Assembly: GCA_033439765.1 (NCBI GenBank)
Contig: JAULSN010000002.1
Coordinates: forward strand, 4,960,001-5,024,000
Direction of reading: 5' to 3'
DNA from: Lasiosphaeria ovina
Lineage: Eukaryota > Ascomycota > Sordariomycetes > Sordariales > Lasiosphaeriaceae
DNA length: 64,000 nt
Positions 42,574-54,537 of the stretch are shown piece after piece (the stretch's first letter is position 1; every line of letters begins with the position of its first letter). Both the position numbers and the translations under genes were made by a program. Below the pieces are notes generated by a model. It saw only the letters and a list, made by a program, of their open reading frames with translations. It was not told the DNA's origin and searched no databases.

Positions 42574-44692
42574 TCATATGCACTTGCCATAGTCTCGCTG
42601 GCATCCCAAGATGCCCAAGCAGCTGATCGTGTTTGAGCTGCACCGGCCAGACGGTCCGCAACACGTGCCGAAAAGAGTCCCAGCACACGTCTGTTGGTTG
42701 TCTGGGCCGCACAGCCCGTTCAAGCTCGGGACGATGGCCGGAGTGGCTGTGTTTGTTGGGCGCGCTGTGTAGGTACGATGAGTTAGTATAACGTAAATTA
42801 GGTCATTTATGTGTATATGTCTCTCATAGTATTTAATCCCATTATTCATTTCTTTTTCTTTTCCTTTTCTCCTGACGGGTTTGGCCTGTCGGGGACATGA
42901 AGAAGACATAACACGACGGAGATTTTGGAAGCTGCGAATCGAGACTGGACACCAACAATACCGAGGAAAATCACATAGAATCCTTACCAGTAGAAGTGGG
43001 AACCGTGGAAGAGGCGCCCGCACCCGCACAGGTGCCGGCGTTCTTCTGGCACCCGTTCTCAACGAGGCAGTAGTCGTCGCCGGTGCCGCAGAAGCCAAAC
43101 GCGGAGCAGCAGGACCCGTAGCGGGAGCCGGCGCACGTTATCCCGTTGCCGCAGAGGCCGTTGGTGCTCACGCCCGTGCCCGTGGGGGAGGTGGAGATGA
43201 TGGTTCTCGTGGCGCCGCTGGACGACGTGCTCGCTGTCGTCGGGCGCGCAGTGGAGCTGACGACAGTGGACCGGACCGTGGACGTGGGCACGGAGCCTCC
43301 CGGGCCGGCGCGGTACCAGTTAGATATTGGGTCTCCCAGGCACTCGCCTACCGTGACGGGCTGGTAACCGTAGGACAGCATGTTGGTGAGGACATAGTCG
43401 GTCAGGTTGTACACAACCTGCGAGTGGATGTCGTGCTCGATCTGCAGGAAAGAATCCGTTGAGGGGTCGGAGTTGTCCATGGCCTGGATGAATATGTTCT
43501 TGCTGTTCTGGATCTTGGTGGGACTATCATTCAGATAGCCGGCCGTGTCGAGATCAAAGTAGATCTGGTGGTAGCCCAGGGTTGACAGTATGTTCTGGCA
43601 GTTCTTCTCGCAGATGGAATAAGGCGGCCTTGTGTTAAGTTAGCAAGTGAGCAACACGACTCGGTTCCGGCGGCTATACCTCATGTACGCTGGGAAAAAA
43701 CCCAGAACCGAGTTGAAGGCAATTTCATTCCATATCATCTGGTTGGTGAACTGTGTGTTGGTCAACTGGCTGGCGTTCTGATGTGACCAGGTATGGCTGG
43801 CGATTTGGTGTCCCTCCGCATGCATCCGCTGCCAAGCACGCGTTAGCTCTCGACACCGCAAAGCAGCTCGGTGCCATGGCGTGCTTCATACCTTTAGTAT
43901 GGCAGGGTAAATGGTAGCAGGATCATTGATCATTCCCTTGCCAAGGTTGTTACCCGTGATAAAGAAGGTTGCCTTGGCTCCGTAGCTCTACATGCTCATG
44001 ATTAGCAACTATGGCTGCACTGGGCAACACGCAGTCGTTTTCCTCTCACCTTAAGCTTGTCAAGTAGGTCGTTCGTATATATATACGGCCCATCGTCAAA
44101 GGTGAGAGCAATGTGGCCGGGGTTCACACAGTCGTATATGCCGGCTCCGCCGTAGAGGGCTGTTCCTAGTTTTGGCCTAGGAATACTTGTTGTATCTACA
44201 CCAGACGGCTTCTTGTTCTGTGGCAAGCTGTTAGTCAAGCAGGGCACAGATAAAGGCCATTCATTCGGATTCTTACGGCATCACAACCGGTGCCGTAGTT
44301 GATTTGACAGTCGGGGGCAGCACAGTAATCCTTTGTCTTGCCACACCACCTTGATGAGACTGTTAGCTTTCTGGCTAGCTGAGAGAGCTGGAGCGGGCTG
44401 TAACGCACCCTTCGGGGGAGCAGCAATATGCCGCGGCACAGCTTCCAACTCCTGGACCGCATTGCCCGTTTGTGTTGTCAGACTGTCGCTCTTGAAGGTG
44501 GTTTGCCTTCTTGGCAGATGCCGCTGGTCTCCTGGCAGGCAACGACTCATGTGCAACTACCGGGCGGCGCATCTTGACGTCGGCCATGAACCTCCTCCCT
44601 CCCAGCAGCTTAGGCACGTGTTGGCCATCATTGTCGCCATGGGCAGCCGCCAAGCCTAGCGAGGCGGCGAGGAGAGCGGACGAGAGCTTCAT
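42574..44692 (-). CDS. Secreted chitin deacetylase with three CBM18 modules
   Basis: Seven exons (44692-44409, 44349-44277, 44217-44050, 43987-43892, 43828-43680, 43628-42988, 42764-42574) give 533 residues. A signal peptide (1-18) is followed by a CBM18 chitin-binding module (about 76-118) and a NodB deacetylase domain. The domain holds TFDDGP (158-163), metal-binding HTWSH (219-223), RPPY (257-260), a motif-4 segment FDLDTAGY, and EHDIH near 321-325. Two more CBM18 modules sit at the C-terminus (about 405-450 and 480-530) after a Ser/Thr linker. It removes acetyl groups from chitin to give chitosan at the wall or in the medium. A GTAAGG donor and a 223-base last intron precede the final CBM18. 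Two introns end in AAG, which the frame requires. The enzyme is a candidate wall-remodelling protein that could also shield chitin from host recognition. Confidence 0.93.
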
Positions 44693-47406
44693 TGTGGATT
44701 AAAGTATATATTATATGGGACGTGAAGGGGGCAGTCGTCAATATGTATGTACAAGGGCGGACAGTAGCTGTGAGTGAATGACGAGCCCTTACAGGCTGAC
44801 AGGATAAAATGGAGTGAGTAAAGCCAGCCAGTCTTGGTAAATGAGGGACTGTTGAGATACTTAACCCAAGATTATACTCCTATGATAGTACCGGGCCTTG
44901 CATGTACACGCGGTAAGGTTGCAGACGAGCAAAGAAAAGAATGCTAGATGGAATGGTAGACGGGCGATATAGATGAAAAATCCTGGATACCACCTTGCCG
45001 GGAGACGCGGCGTCGCCAGGCAATGGAACCCCTGGAAGTGAGGTTAAGGTCTTCCATATTACCGACCATTTCTTCAGAGCACGCGTCCCATTGCAGCCGC
45101 AGACCCTTCTGGCCGTATGTACCGTACCCCAGCTTGTGCGAGGACCTGCATCCCTAACGTTCGCTAAACAGACGCATCAGTCACATGAAGCGTAGCCGCA
45201 CGCGAGGCGGGCATAGTAGGGGGTCTGGAGGTTCATCTGGAGGTTGAGGGGGGTGGTTGATCCCTTTGCTGTGGCTTCGTGGACAAGGCGAAAGTCCTGT
45301 ATTCCAGCCGTCACGGGTCTTGTGGGTTCGAGATATATTGGGATATAGCACGGCCAATTTCAGAAAACAAGTCTCGAGAGGGGCCCCGCGGCATACTAGC
45401 CAACCTCTCTCCCACAGATACAACACGAGCCAGGAGAGTTGCGTGAGACTCGAGAGGTCAGCGACAGAGGTAAGGTACGGTATGCGCAGTACAGTACATG
45501 GCGCGGGACCCAGGAACGGTGGGAAAGGGTGCCTCCCTGCTCGCCATGTCGGCGTTGCGGGCGTGTGGCCAGCTTGCCAAAGTAGTCGTCGTCTCCTCCG
45601 AGCGGATACCCCACAATCTGTGTAATGGTAATAAAGGAAGGGCAAGACTGGGGAAAGACGGCCCCAAGACGTCAGTGATCAGCCGCAGTGTGGTGCTCGC
45701 TTCCCGGCAGATCTGGAAGCGTCGCCGGCTGCATCCATGCTGCAACTCTCCAATGGATCCCTCGCTCCATCCAATATGATTGCTCGCCCTAGCTATTCTG
45801 TACAGTACCTAGGTATGGAAGGTACCTGGCACCTATTGGTAGCGGGACGTTGGGCTACCGCAGCGTATCCTTCCCCAGATGGTGACGCGGCAAATTGGTC
45901 CAAATTTGGAGACGGGCGCTGTGCGCCAGCGCGACAATCACGACATTGTATTTTGGCTGAAGTCGAGGCTCCAAATGCCAGCGTGGAGCTGCGGAACAGG
46001 AGAACCGAAACTGGCTGTGGCTGTCGGTCTAAAAGCGGGAGGATAGAGAAGCGGAGAGAGCACCGACGAGAAGACGAATGCTTTTGGGGAAGGGGCGGCG
46101 CCAATCACCTATTTCAAGCCTGCCTTTGTGTTAATGAGGGGACCCATTTACGCGCAACCCTAATCTACGCCGTAGATGGAAGTCAGGGAAGGAAAGCACG
46201 CATCTGCGTCTGCGCCGTTATTTGGGTATGCATTCGAGAAGGAAACGAAGAAGAAAAGTGCATCTGACGGAATGAAACGGCGTTCGGAGATGGACTTCCA
46301 GGCTCTTGGGAACTCGGCCCCAGCCCGGGCTGTTCAGAGTTCTCCAAGCCGGGCGGGAGACACAACCCTGGTTTGGAAAAAGGAAAACAACTTGAATGGA
46401 AAGCGAAAGCGAAAATCAAACGCAGGGTCCAGTCGCCACTGCTTGGCTAACAGACAGAGCAAAATAATGGACCTTTGAGGAAGGTAGAGACGTGGTGCCT
46501 ACCTACTCCAAGTAGGTTTAGTCTGGAATTAATGAAACTTTCGAACTCAAAACTCCAACCCGCCTTCCAGAAACTGGGAAGGCTCGAACTTCTCTTCCAG
46601 AACCTTGCAGGATGCCGCATGAGGGCAATTTAGCCAACTAGGCTCCCTCTAGACACCAATGAAGAGATGTTGGAAAGCTCAGAAATGCTCGCATCGACTG
46701 CTTCATCTTCAATTCCCCACCTGAGCTGACTTGTTCCGTGTCTACCTACCTTACATTGCTCCATGTCCAGTATATCTTGAGATGTGCATGGCAGGGACGG
46801 ATACAGCCACGATTTGGCTGCCGCAAGCCGAGATGGACGACAGCAGCCTACCTAGCCCAGCGGACATGTGCCGAGGGTGCTGCGAATATCGAGAGTTGTC
46901 GTCATCGCACTCAAATATTTTGGATTTCCTATTGTGGCACAATCCAGCCAGGCCAGACCCATCTACCGACAAACTCCAGCAAGAAAGACGCCGCCCAAAA
47001 CTCCATGCCGAAGCAACATAGCATCCATACATACCATACCTCCCAGTACTTGTACAACTGATCACGCCCAGTCGTGGTGGTAACGTGTCATGCATGCATT
47101 TTGGGCCACCTCACTTGGCGCCCGCCCGTTTTCCATTTCCATTTTCCCCTTTCCCACTTTGCCCACTTTGTCTACCTCCCCCCCAGCCTCGCTCGTGCTT
47201 GTTCCGACTTCCGCGCAACAGGCGCCGGCTAAGAAATGCCAAGGACCGTCGAGGAACCGGCTAAGACGCCAAGGGCCGTTGGGAATCTCGGGTCGTCTGC
47301 CGGATTTGCACCGCAGCACCGTAGGCACATACTGTACTGCACCCCTATTCGTCCCGCCAGACCCGAGCTTGCTCACTCACTCACTTGCTCGCTCGCTCGC
47401 CCACTT
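44693..47406. other. Intergenic, 2.7 kb
   Basis: This lies between the promoter of the chitin deacetylase gene and the 3' end of the first DUF5672 gene. A TATATATTATATGG element lies at 44704-44717, close to the deacetylase ATG. ORFs of up to 176 codons were judged spurious. A stretch at 46540-46670 has tRNA-like boxes on the minus strand but does not fold as a tRNA. Confidence 0.4.
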
Positions 47407-48967
47407 TTAGACATCCGGACCGGGTCTGTCCGTGCCGACATACGCGGCCGGGATGCCAATCGGCGTCTTTGCGCTTTGTGGGTTGGCAATTGGCGGACTG
47501 TACGGCTTGTGTAGCAAGCCATCTGCCGTCGTCGAGTTGCGGACTTTCGCGAATGTCGAATTTCTGACCTGGTCCCCTGCTTCATTCTGTGCCGCCTCCC
47601 ATTCTCCTTCTGATTCTGGTCCTGATTCTGTCACGGCAGCCTTCTCCGCCTCTGCTTCTTCGGCCTTGCGCTTCGCCTCTGCCTCCTCGGCCTTGCGCCT
47701 CGCTTCTGATTCCTCGGCCTTGCGCCACGCCTCTGCCTCCTGAGCCTTGCGAATCGCCTCTGTTTCCCCGGCTAGTCGGGCGGCCTCGGCAATTCTCTGT
47801 CTCCGCGCGTCCTCATCTTGGGCCGTGGGAATAATGGCACCTTGGCGATTGTCTCCGGGGCAGCGCTCTTGCTCTAGCTTCATGTCCATAATCATGCTCA
47901 GCTCGGGGCAGTAGTCGAAAATCTTATGTCTCCGCTCCTGTTCTTGCCACACGGTATCCGCCAGCTCCTTGCCGCCGTTGCGGACATGGTAGCCCATCGC
48001 ATTATCAATGTACACGTCCTCCACAGCAAATGCCTCGTCGCTGCCCGACGCAACCTTGGCCCCCGGCAGGATATACACGCGCTTGCCAAACCATTCGTCT
48101 TCGGCTTCCGTATCGTTGTATCTCTTCTGGAATCCCAAGATGCGACGAATCGTCGACACGCGGCGCAGGGAGAGGCCGCCGTTGCCAGAGAAGCGGTCAT
48201 CCGGTGTCCTACCCTGGTTAGCTTGGGCCAACAAACAGAAATGAACCCCTGGCCAGCGCTCGGATAACTTACCTCGGCGCCCCTACCCAACTCCAGTGCA
48301 GCCAGTCATTGAGACTCGTGTCCGAGTTGGCGCACATGATGCTGTCGGATTCGTACCTCAAGAGCCACTCAACGCCAGGCAAGAACTCGTCGTAGAAGCG
48401 CTGGTCGGTCAAGAGCCTGAAGACCTTCTCCTTCTGGTCGATCTCCCACGGCTCTGGAAGCACCATCAGGTCCAGCTTGCCAATCACCTGCTGGTGTTTG
48501 GTAGCATATGCCCTCCCGACGCTCAAGACACTCTTGTTGGACCCGATGAAGAGGAAGCGCCAGTCGGCCGGGACCACGGAGATCATGTGCAGTATTTGCG
48601 GCACCAGATGCGGCAGCGGCCTATGCTCTATTAGCAAGGCCACCTTGGACGCATTGTAGGCGTCGCGAGGGTTGCTGCCGCCTGTGTCCCAGTCGACCTT
48701 GATGGACGGCAGCTTTTGTAGCGCCTCATCTAGTCTGGCCGACAAGTTCGCCTGGATCGTGGGCCGGTAGTGTGGGAGAATGGATGCGAACCACCATCTA
48801 GCGGTATAACACCAGCATGCGTCAACACGTGTCGTCCACAAGACGGATCTCGGGAGATGTAGGTAGGTGAGGCGTCAACGGACTCACGTTATGCTTAGGG
48901 AAACAACCACGAAGACCTTCATGCGCGTGATGGCGAACACGCTGGGCGAGTGGGATGGCGAAATCAT
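47407..48967 (-). CDS. DUF5672 protein, putative Golgi glycosyltransferase, paralogue 1
   Basis: Three exons (48967-48888, 48797-48273, 48208-47407) give 468 residues. The upstream in-frame ATG (MISPSHSPSVFAITRM) was preferred; the second Met would give 453 residues. A short basic N-terminus precedes a hydrophobic anchor (VFVVVSLSITWWFASIL), as in type II Golgi proteins. The core has the DUF5672 pattern: SKVALLIEHRP, ADWRFLFIGS, YESDSIMCANSDTSLNDWL, and WVGAPR with SGNGGLSLRRVS. The latter two resemble the DxD and GNGG-type loops of GT-A glycosyltransferases, but the activity is an inference. The tail holds a nine-residue coiled-coil repeat (RKAEEAEAK, five units) coded by a 27-base minisatellite. 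The neighbouring divergent paralogue lacks that tail. Splicing through GGTAG at 48209 was needed to join VGAPR to TPDDRF. Confidence 0.85.
47628..47765. repeat. 27-base minisatellite inside the DUF5672 gene
   Basis: About five degenerate 27-base units (core GCCTCCTCGGCCTTGCGCC on the plus strand) code the RKAEEAEAK coiled-coil repeat. Unit number is likely to vary between strains. Confidence 0.85.
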
Positions 48968-50729
48968 AGCCGCGGCGCCGACGAGTACCGGGAAACAAAG
49001 CCGCCGAGTGCAGTCTCAGTTTTTGGTAAGAGACGCTGTCGGTTCGTGTCGTCCCTCAAAGACAGTCACGGTGTCCTGAACGGCTGGAGATGTGGGCGCA
49101 TTGGCATCTCGTTGTCGCGAACCCAAGGTAAATCGAGCCCGAATAACAAATTAGCCGGTCTCTGAGGTTCGGCCTTGCAAGCTAGAAGCTCATTCCGACT
49201 GCAGCGCACTGGCTTTGACCATCATCCTGCGTTTGATTCATGGCGGCCGAGATCAAAGAGGGAGGAGCATGATCTGAGGCTTCCACCGTGGTCAGTTCCT
49301 TGTGCGAGAAATGGGGATGCGCGTGCTTCACCCTCTGAGGAATGATGGCGACTTTGGGGGTACTTCTGGCTACATTCGGCGTCCCGCGTCCTGCCGAAGG
49401 CCTGGCCCGCCGCCCGACTGTAGGGGTTGTGTGTAAGCCCAAGGGATGGCGCACCGGGCCACGAATTTCAATGACTATCGACCCGAGAATGTTCTCGACC
49501 CCTGGCTCCCCACCTTATCAAACATGCAGAATACGAGACGAGAAAAGGAGACCACTTTTCGAAGCTGTCGGCCTCCAGCACCAGAAATAGTGTCGCATAG
49601 CAGAAGTCGTAAACGTCAGCTGTCTCCATGGTCTTTACAAAACGCGGCACATTGACGATACGGATTACCAAGAGTCGCAACGGGATACAGCACGCAGCTC
49701 GGCAGGCCCAGGGGATCGGCCATGGAGAAAGCAGTGTCACATACGGATATCAGCCTCTGTCAACCAGAGTGAGGGAGCTTGGGGTTCGCTGTTCTTTTCA
49801 AGTTTCCGCCGGCTTATTACAGCAGACCAAATTGGCCAGCCAGTGGGAATGCAGATGCCGCAAAGGCCGTCGTCGCATCCAAAGCTCGCCATGATTACAT
49901 AGTACGGGTTGACAAGTGAGTGATCAGTGAGGGCAGCAGGCATTGAGTATCGAGGGCCCGTGCCACACAGGTGCGCCAAAATTGCCCCAGGCTTCGCTAA
50001 TGGTAGCACTGCAGATCAATAAAGGGGATCTCTGCTTCGTACCCCGGGGTTCCTCGCAAGTATCTGCCCATCAGCTGAAAAGGCGTCGCCCGACAAAGCG
50101 TGGCTTTTCTCTCCACTAATGTCTCTCACATCCCTGGATCTCTTTTCTGCGGTGGCACCTTTCTGCCCGCCCGCCCACAATGACACTGGAATTCTCCTCC
50201 TCATCCCTTTCTCTGCGTAAAGGGCCGCTGCTGTGCTGTATCTCCCAATCGTAGGCGGCTTTTGGTGCTGGTAGGACAGAGACTTGTTTCTCGCCGCCAT
50301 CGCCGTTGGAGTTAAAGATGAACTAACGGACGGGAGCTACGGGAACTACGGGAACAACGGTGCTTTATTCCCATTTATTTTGCGCTCTACGGAGTGGTTG
50401 CGACTTGCGCTGTGGTTGCAAACGGCTTACTGTTGGCATTGGCTCCACACGAGCAGGCAGCCTCCTAAGGTCATCGACGTCTGGCGACTTGACACTGGCA
50501 ACTTCCGTCTCATAGCCCCGTCCTTTCGTTTATGGGGCGGCACTGGATCTCACATTGAGCTTAATGGTCTGACGGAAGGTGTACCGAGGCATACGGCGGC
50601 ATCTGCTGAAGAATTACACGGTCGCCGACTACCAAGGGCGTCCCAGCCAGGCGGCACCGCTTCAACCGGGACACTGGCGCTCTGCAGTCAACAAGAGCCG
50701 ACTCGGGGGACCGACTTGTCGCCGGCAAC
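48968..50729. other. Divergent intergenic between DUF5672 paralogues
   Basis: This 1.8 kb region separates the head-to-head DUF5672 genes and probably holds both promoters. It contains scattered ORFs up to 94 codons, none convincing. The 180 bases before 50730 are in open frames but look like leader. Confidence 0.45.
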
Positions 50730-52113
50730 ATGGCGGCCATCAAGTACAGCGGCAACCATAACGCAGTCTTGGGGGGCGACACGGATCTATATAGACTGTG
50801 GCACAAGAGCAAGCTGGTTGCCCTTGCGGCATGGGGGCGGACGAGTCGACGCATACGCTTCACGGGCATCACGTTGCTATTCTTGTAGGTTCTGACGGCT
50901 GGACACGAGAGACGGGTTTCGGCTGACACAGGACAGAACTCTGACTATGTGGCTTTTGTACGGCGCGGCGCAGACAGGGACTATCAACCTGCCGTCGGTG
51001 TCGCTCGAGTACCACTACGAGCGGCAAGCGACCAAGTTCAACGAGTCCAAGGTGGCACTGCTGATTGAAAACCGGCCAAACCCGATCCTGGCGCCGCTGA
51101 TGCTGCACTTTATGAGCGTGGTCCCGCCCGACTGGCGGTTCCGATTCATGGGGTCGGTCGACAGTGTCGCGCACATGAACAACAGTGTCGCCATCCGCGA
51201 GCAGGTGGCGGCGGGCAAGCTGGACCTGACGTACATCCCGACCAACATGACGACGGGGTCCCAGGAGGAGATTAGCCGCTTTCTCACGACGCTGTGGCTG
51301 TACGAGGTGGTGCTGCAGCCGGCCGAGTGGCTGCTCGTCTTCCAGACGGACAGCATCCTGTGTGCCAACAGCCAGCAGACGCTCAACGACTATCTCGACT
51401 ACGACTGGGTGGGCGCGCCATGGAACCCAGACGGACGTTTTGGGGGGAACGGCGGCCTCTCGCTACGCCGCGTCAGCGCCATCATCGACGTGCTGCGCAA
51501 CCAGGAGCGGCGTGATGGGACCGACCCCGAGGACGTCTGGCTCACGGAACGCCTCGGCCACCGGCCCGGCGCCAAGCTGGCTAATGGCACCACCTCGTCC
51601 CACTTTTCCGGCGAGATGCACTCAGGCGAAAAGGTCAGCCTCGACTGGAACACCAGCCCCTTTGCGCCGGGACCGGGGGCGTCGGAGCCGCCGCGTCCCT
51701 CAAACGGGACGGGACTGCGCAACGGCACCTCGGAGACAAACTCGACGACCCCGGCAGTCGACCCAGCCATTGCCGCGGCTCAAGACGGCGCGCTCGTGGC
51801 GGGCCTCGATGACTGGCGCTCCGGCTTCTACGAGCCCATGGGCTACCACACGGGCGGCGGCGGCTCGACGCTGCACGGCGCCATCTGGGGCACTCCGGCA
51901 CTGCGCAAGCACATCTGGGATTACTGCCCCGAAGTCAAGATGACGCTGCACATGGATGTGGCCCGGTTTGTCCCCGGCGAGTGTGGCGCTCGCTGGCGAC
52001 GAGACCTTGACTCGTTGCCGGGGGACGACGCCGGTGGCGGTGGCCACAGCGTTGAGACCGAGGTTATAGACGGCGTCGAGTATCCCGTGCTGCCGATGCT
52101 GGTGCCGTGGTGA
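50730..52113 (+). CDS. DUF5672 protein, putative Golgi glycosyltransferase, paralogue 2
   Basis: Two exons (50730-50884 and 50937-52113) give 443 residues. The 52-base intron has the donor GTAGGT, a CTGAC branch point and acceptor ACAG at 50936; this acceptor, not the earlier ACAG, keeps the frame. The N-terminus (MAAIKYSGNHNAVLGG) and RTSRRIRF precede a membrane anchor (FTGITLLFLTLTMWLLYG), a type II layout. The core is clearly paralogous to the 47.4-48.9 kb gene: SKVALLIENRP, PDWRFRFMGS, FQTDSILCANSQQTLNDYL, and WVGAPWNPDGRF with GGNGGLSLRRVS. A Ser/Thr/Asn- and Pro-rich insert (NGTSETNSTTPAVDP) with N-glycosylation sites lies in the last third, followed by MGYHTGGGG. The tail lacks the coiled coil. 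A glycosyltransferase role is inferred from these GT-A-like motifs; it is not proven. Confidence 0.85.
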
Positions 52114-53078
52114 CCTTTTATGTTAACGAGGGGGATATATAGACCGCTGCCTGGTGGGCAAGCCAGTTTGGGTTGTCTGACGACAGTGACGATTCATTGT
52201 AAGGCTGGGTTGTACGTCATGGGTTTTGGTGTTGGCATTGTCATTCTCGTTTGGGCTACACGGTAAAAGGGGAGGGTGAGGCGTTAAGGCGCATAGTTAT
52301 TCCAAGGGTAAAGCAATGTACCATATAGTGAAGGTATCTCTAAGAAAGAGAGCCGTGAATTAAGAAAAGGGCGCCTTCTACATTACGCACATCTCACTAT
52401 CTGGAGACACATTTGCTCACTACATTTACTTATCAAGCAAGATGTCTTACAGCCAGCTCCTCCTCGCCCATTGTCGCATCCTGGCAGTCCGATGACATGG
52501 AAATGTTCAGAATCTCTGGGCCGTGCATCGACGTTGTGGGTGTATACTCACCTCTTGAGGTCCAAGTCTGCTCCCACAAGCCCACTCCAGTCAGAGTTCC
52601 CAACTCCAGAGCCAAACTCGAACACCAGAATCGTATCACATCATTATAAGCGCCCCAACCCCCAAAGCTACAACGACACTCAAGAGCCTAACCGAGGCAC
52701 AGATACTACGATGGGCTTCTATTTATTGAACAGCGCGGGGGTAGTATTTGTAAGGGCACAGCACGGCACGGCACGGCATGACACGGCACGCACGCACGCA
52801 AGGTAGTAGTTTTCACACGTGTGGTGTAGTTCTACAGTTTCCCTTCTTGTGTGTGTGTGACTTTTGTCTTTCTTTTTTTAGATGCTGCAATGGTTCTGGC
52901 GAATCACCTACCTACATACATCTACAGATACCGACCTCTGTGTTACTGACAGTAATATTGTGCTATGCCCGCCCTCGCGCGAGGCGAGCTGGTGTGTGTG
53001 TACAGTAGTACATCTTGGTAGGTTCGATGAATGATTATTGGGACTGAACCATCGTAATAGTGCGAAATGAGGCGGCAT
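52114..53078. other. Intergenic, 3' flank of DUF5672 paralogue 2
   Basis: AT-leaning intergenic sequence with GCACG units (52757-52800) and a (GT)n tract near 52848. No gene recognised. Confidence 0.5.
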
Positions 53079-53176
53079 GTGAGATGGTGAGATGGGGATT
53101 CCGTTTAACCTCATCACATTACGCTTGATCATGGAGATATCTGTTCCTGGTTGAGCTTAGTATAATATATATAAAC
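53079..53176. repeat. Direct repeat R1 at 53 kb
   Basis: This sequence, starting GTGAGATGGTGAGATGGG and continuing through GGAGATATCTGTTCCTGG to TATAATATATATAAA, recurs as R2 at 53787-53877. The copies share the order of motifs with substitutions and small gaps. Confidence 0.7.
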
Positions 53177-53182
53177 ATATTA

Positions 53183-53354
53183 TATTTCGTCTACTCAAGG
53201 AGTGACTTCCACAGTTAGATCTATCACCAAAGTGAAATTACTCAAAGCCTTCACCGCGTACACACTAAAATGAATGTCCTAAGTACCTTACTTACCGCGG
53301 CATAATAAAAAGTCAAACAACTGAACGGCACTATTCCGACAGAGTCACACCGGC
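53183..53354 (+). repeat. Dispersed repeat, copy 2
   Basis: This segment aligns from TATTTCGTCTACTCAAGG to CAGAGTCACACCGGC with 17264-17438. It follows direct repeat R1. The copies share blocks such as GACTTCCA, AAAGTGAAAT and GTCAAACAACTGAACGGCA. Confidence 0.75.
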
Positions 53355-53786
53355 CGACTCACGAACCTACCACCCACCGCCATAAAGATCAAAGTTTTCG
53401 CCCAGGACACACATACAAAAGCGCACCAAAAGCACGACCTGTGAACCTTCTTGAGCTCGAATGAAGACCAGGTAGGTAGGTCGTCGGTGGTTCAATCCAG
53501 TTCGGTTCGATCAACGGATTTTGCCCAGATGTTCGGAGGCTAGATGCAGTACATACCTATGTACCACAATCGCAAATGGATAATTACGTATCACAAGACC
53601 CAGTTGGTTGCAGTTTTCTGCCATGCACAGACGTTATTGCGACTCACCACCTCTGCAATGCAATTTTGGCCTCGCGCGGGGGCCTGGTGTGTGGAACATT
53701 GATTTGATGATGGAGTGGTTGATCGATCATTGGGGGGCTTGAATCGTCCGTGGTGAGTGGCGCGGAGTTAGGTGACTAATGTTCAC

Positions 53787-53877
53787 GTGAGAAGGTGAGA
53801 TGGGAATTATATCAATTTATACATGATCATGGAGATGTCTTTTCCTGGCCGAGCTTGATAGTATATTATATATAACT
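53787..53877. repeat. Direct repeat R2 at 53 kb
   Basis: Second copy of R1 (GTGAGAAGGTGAGATGGG... GGAGATGTCTTTTCCTGG). It lies immediately before the inverted dispersed-repeat copy at 53881. Confidence 0.7.
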
Positions 53878-53880
53878 TTA

Positions 53881-53965
53881 ATGTGTACTTGGTGATAGGT
53901 ATGAGCCATTTCACTCTTGTGATAAATCTAATTGTGGAAGTCCCTCATTGAAGCAGACGAAATAT
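53881..53965 (-). repeat. Dispersed repeat, copy 3, inverted
   Basis: On the minus strand this reads TATTTCGTCTGCTTC and then GACTTCCACAATTAGATTTATCAC-like sequence, matching the first half of copies 1 and 2. With copy 2 it forms an inverted pair about 700 bases apart. Confidence 0.75.
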
Positions 53966-54537
53966 GAAATATAACATATATATATATATTCCCGTAGGTG
54001 ACATCAAGGACGGCTGAGTTTATTCTCTCCCAGCTCACGCTCACGTGTCTAGGATAAAATACAATACAGATGAAGCGCAACAGTCACTCAATCACTCACT
54101 CATCCAATAAATTATCCAATAAATTAGTAGACATAAACTCTCACTCAATTCTCACCCAATACTCAACACTCAACATCTACGCAACGAAAACCCAAGCAGT
54201 GTAAAAAAAGGGGGGAGACACAATAGAAACGATTCCAACTCACAAGGCATTTTCCGCCGTCGCGTCGTTTCCTATGATAGCTATATATCGCTATATATCG
54301 CTATGTAGCCCTATCTATAACCTTGTTATAAAATGAAAACAAAAAAAGAACACCCAAACAATGATGTTCCTTTGCGATCTGCTAAATAGACTTTGAAATC
54401 CCAGATGATGAGAAGAATCCTATACATGTTTTTTTCCTTTAATCCCCCTCTCCCCTTCTCCCCTATTCTCCCACCATTCGTTATTAGACACACACACACC
54501 AAAAACAACATCCCCCGTCTATCCGCAGTCTGATTAC
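53966..54537. other. AT-rich intergenic, 3' flank of SEC12
   Basis: The 3' side of SEC12 is AT-rich with TATATATATATA and tandem CTATATATCG units (54277-54305). No gene recognised. Confidence 0.5.

Noticed and set aside
46540..46640. tRNA-like boxes on the minus strand (GAGCCTAGTTGG and AGTTCGAGCC)
   Set aside because: A- and B-box-like sequences are present, but no acceptor stem or T-stem pairs correctly. Could be chance or a degraded tRNA.
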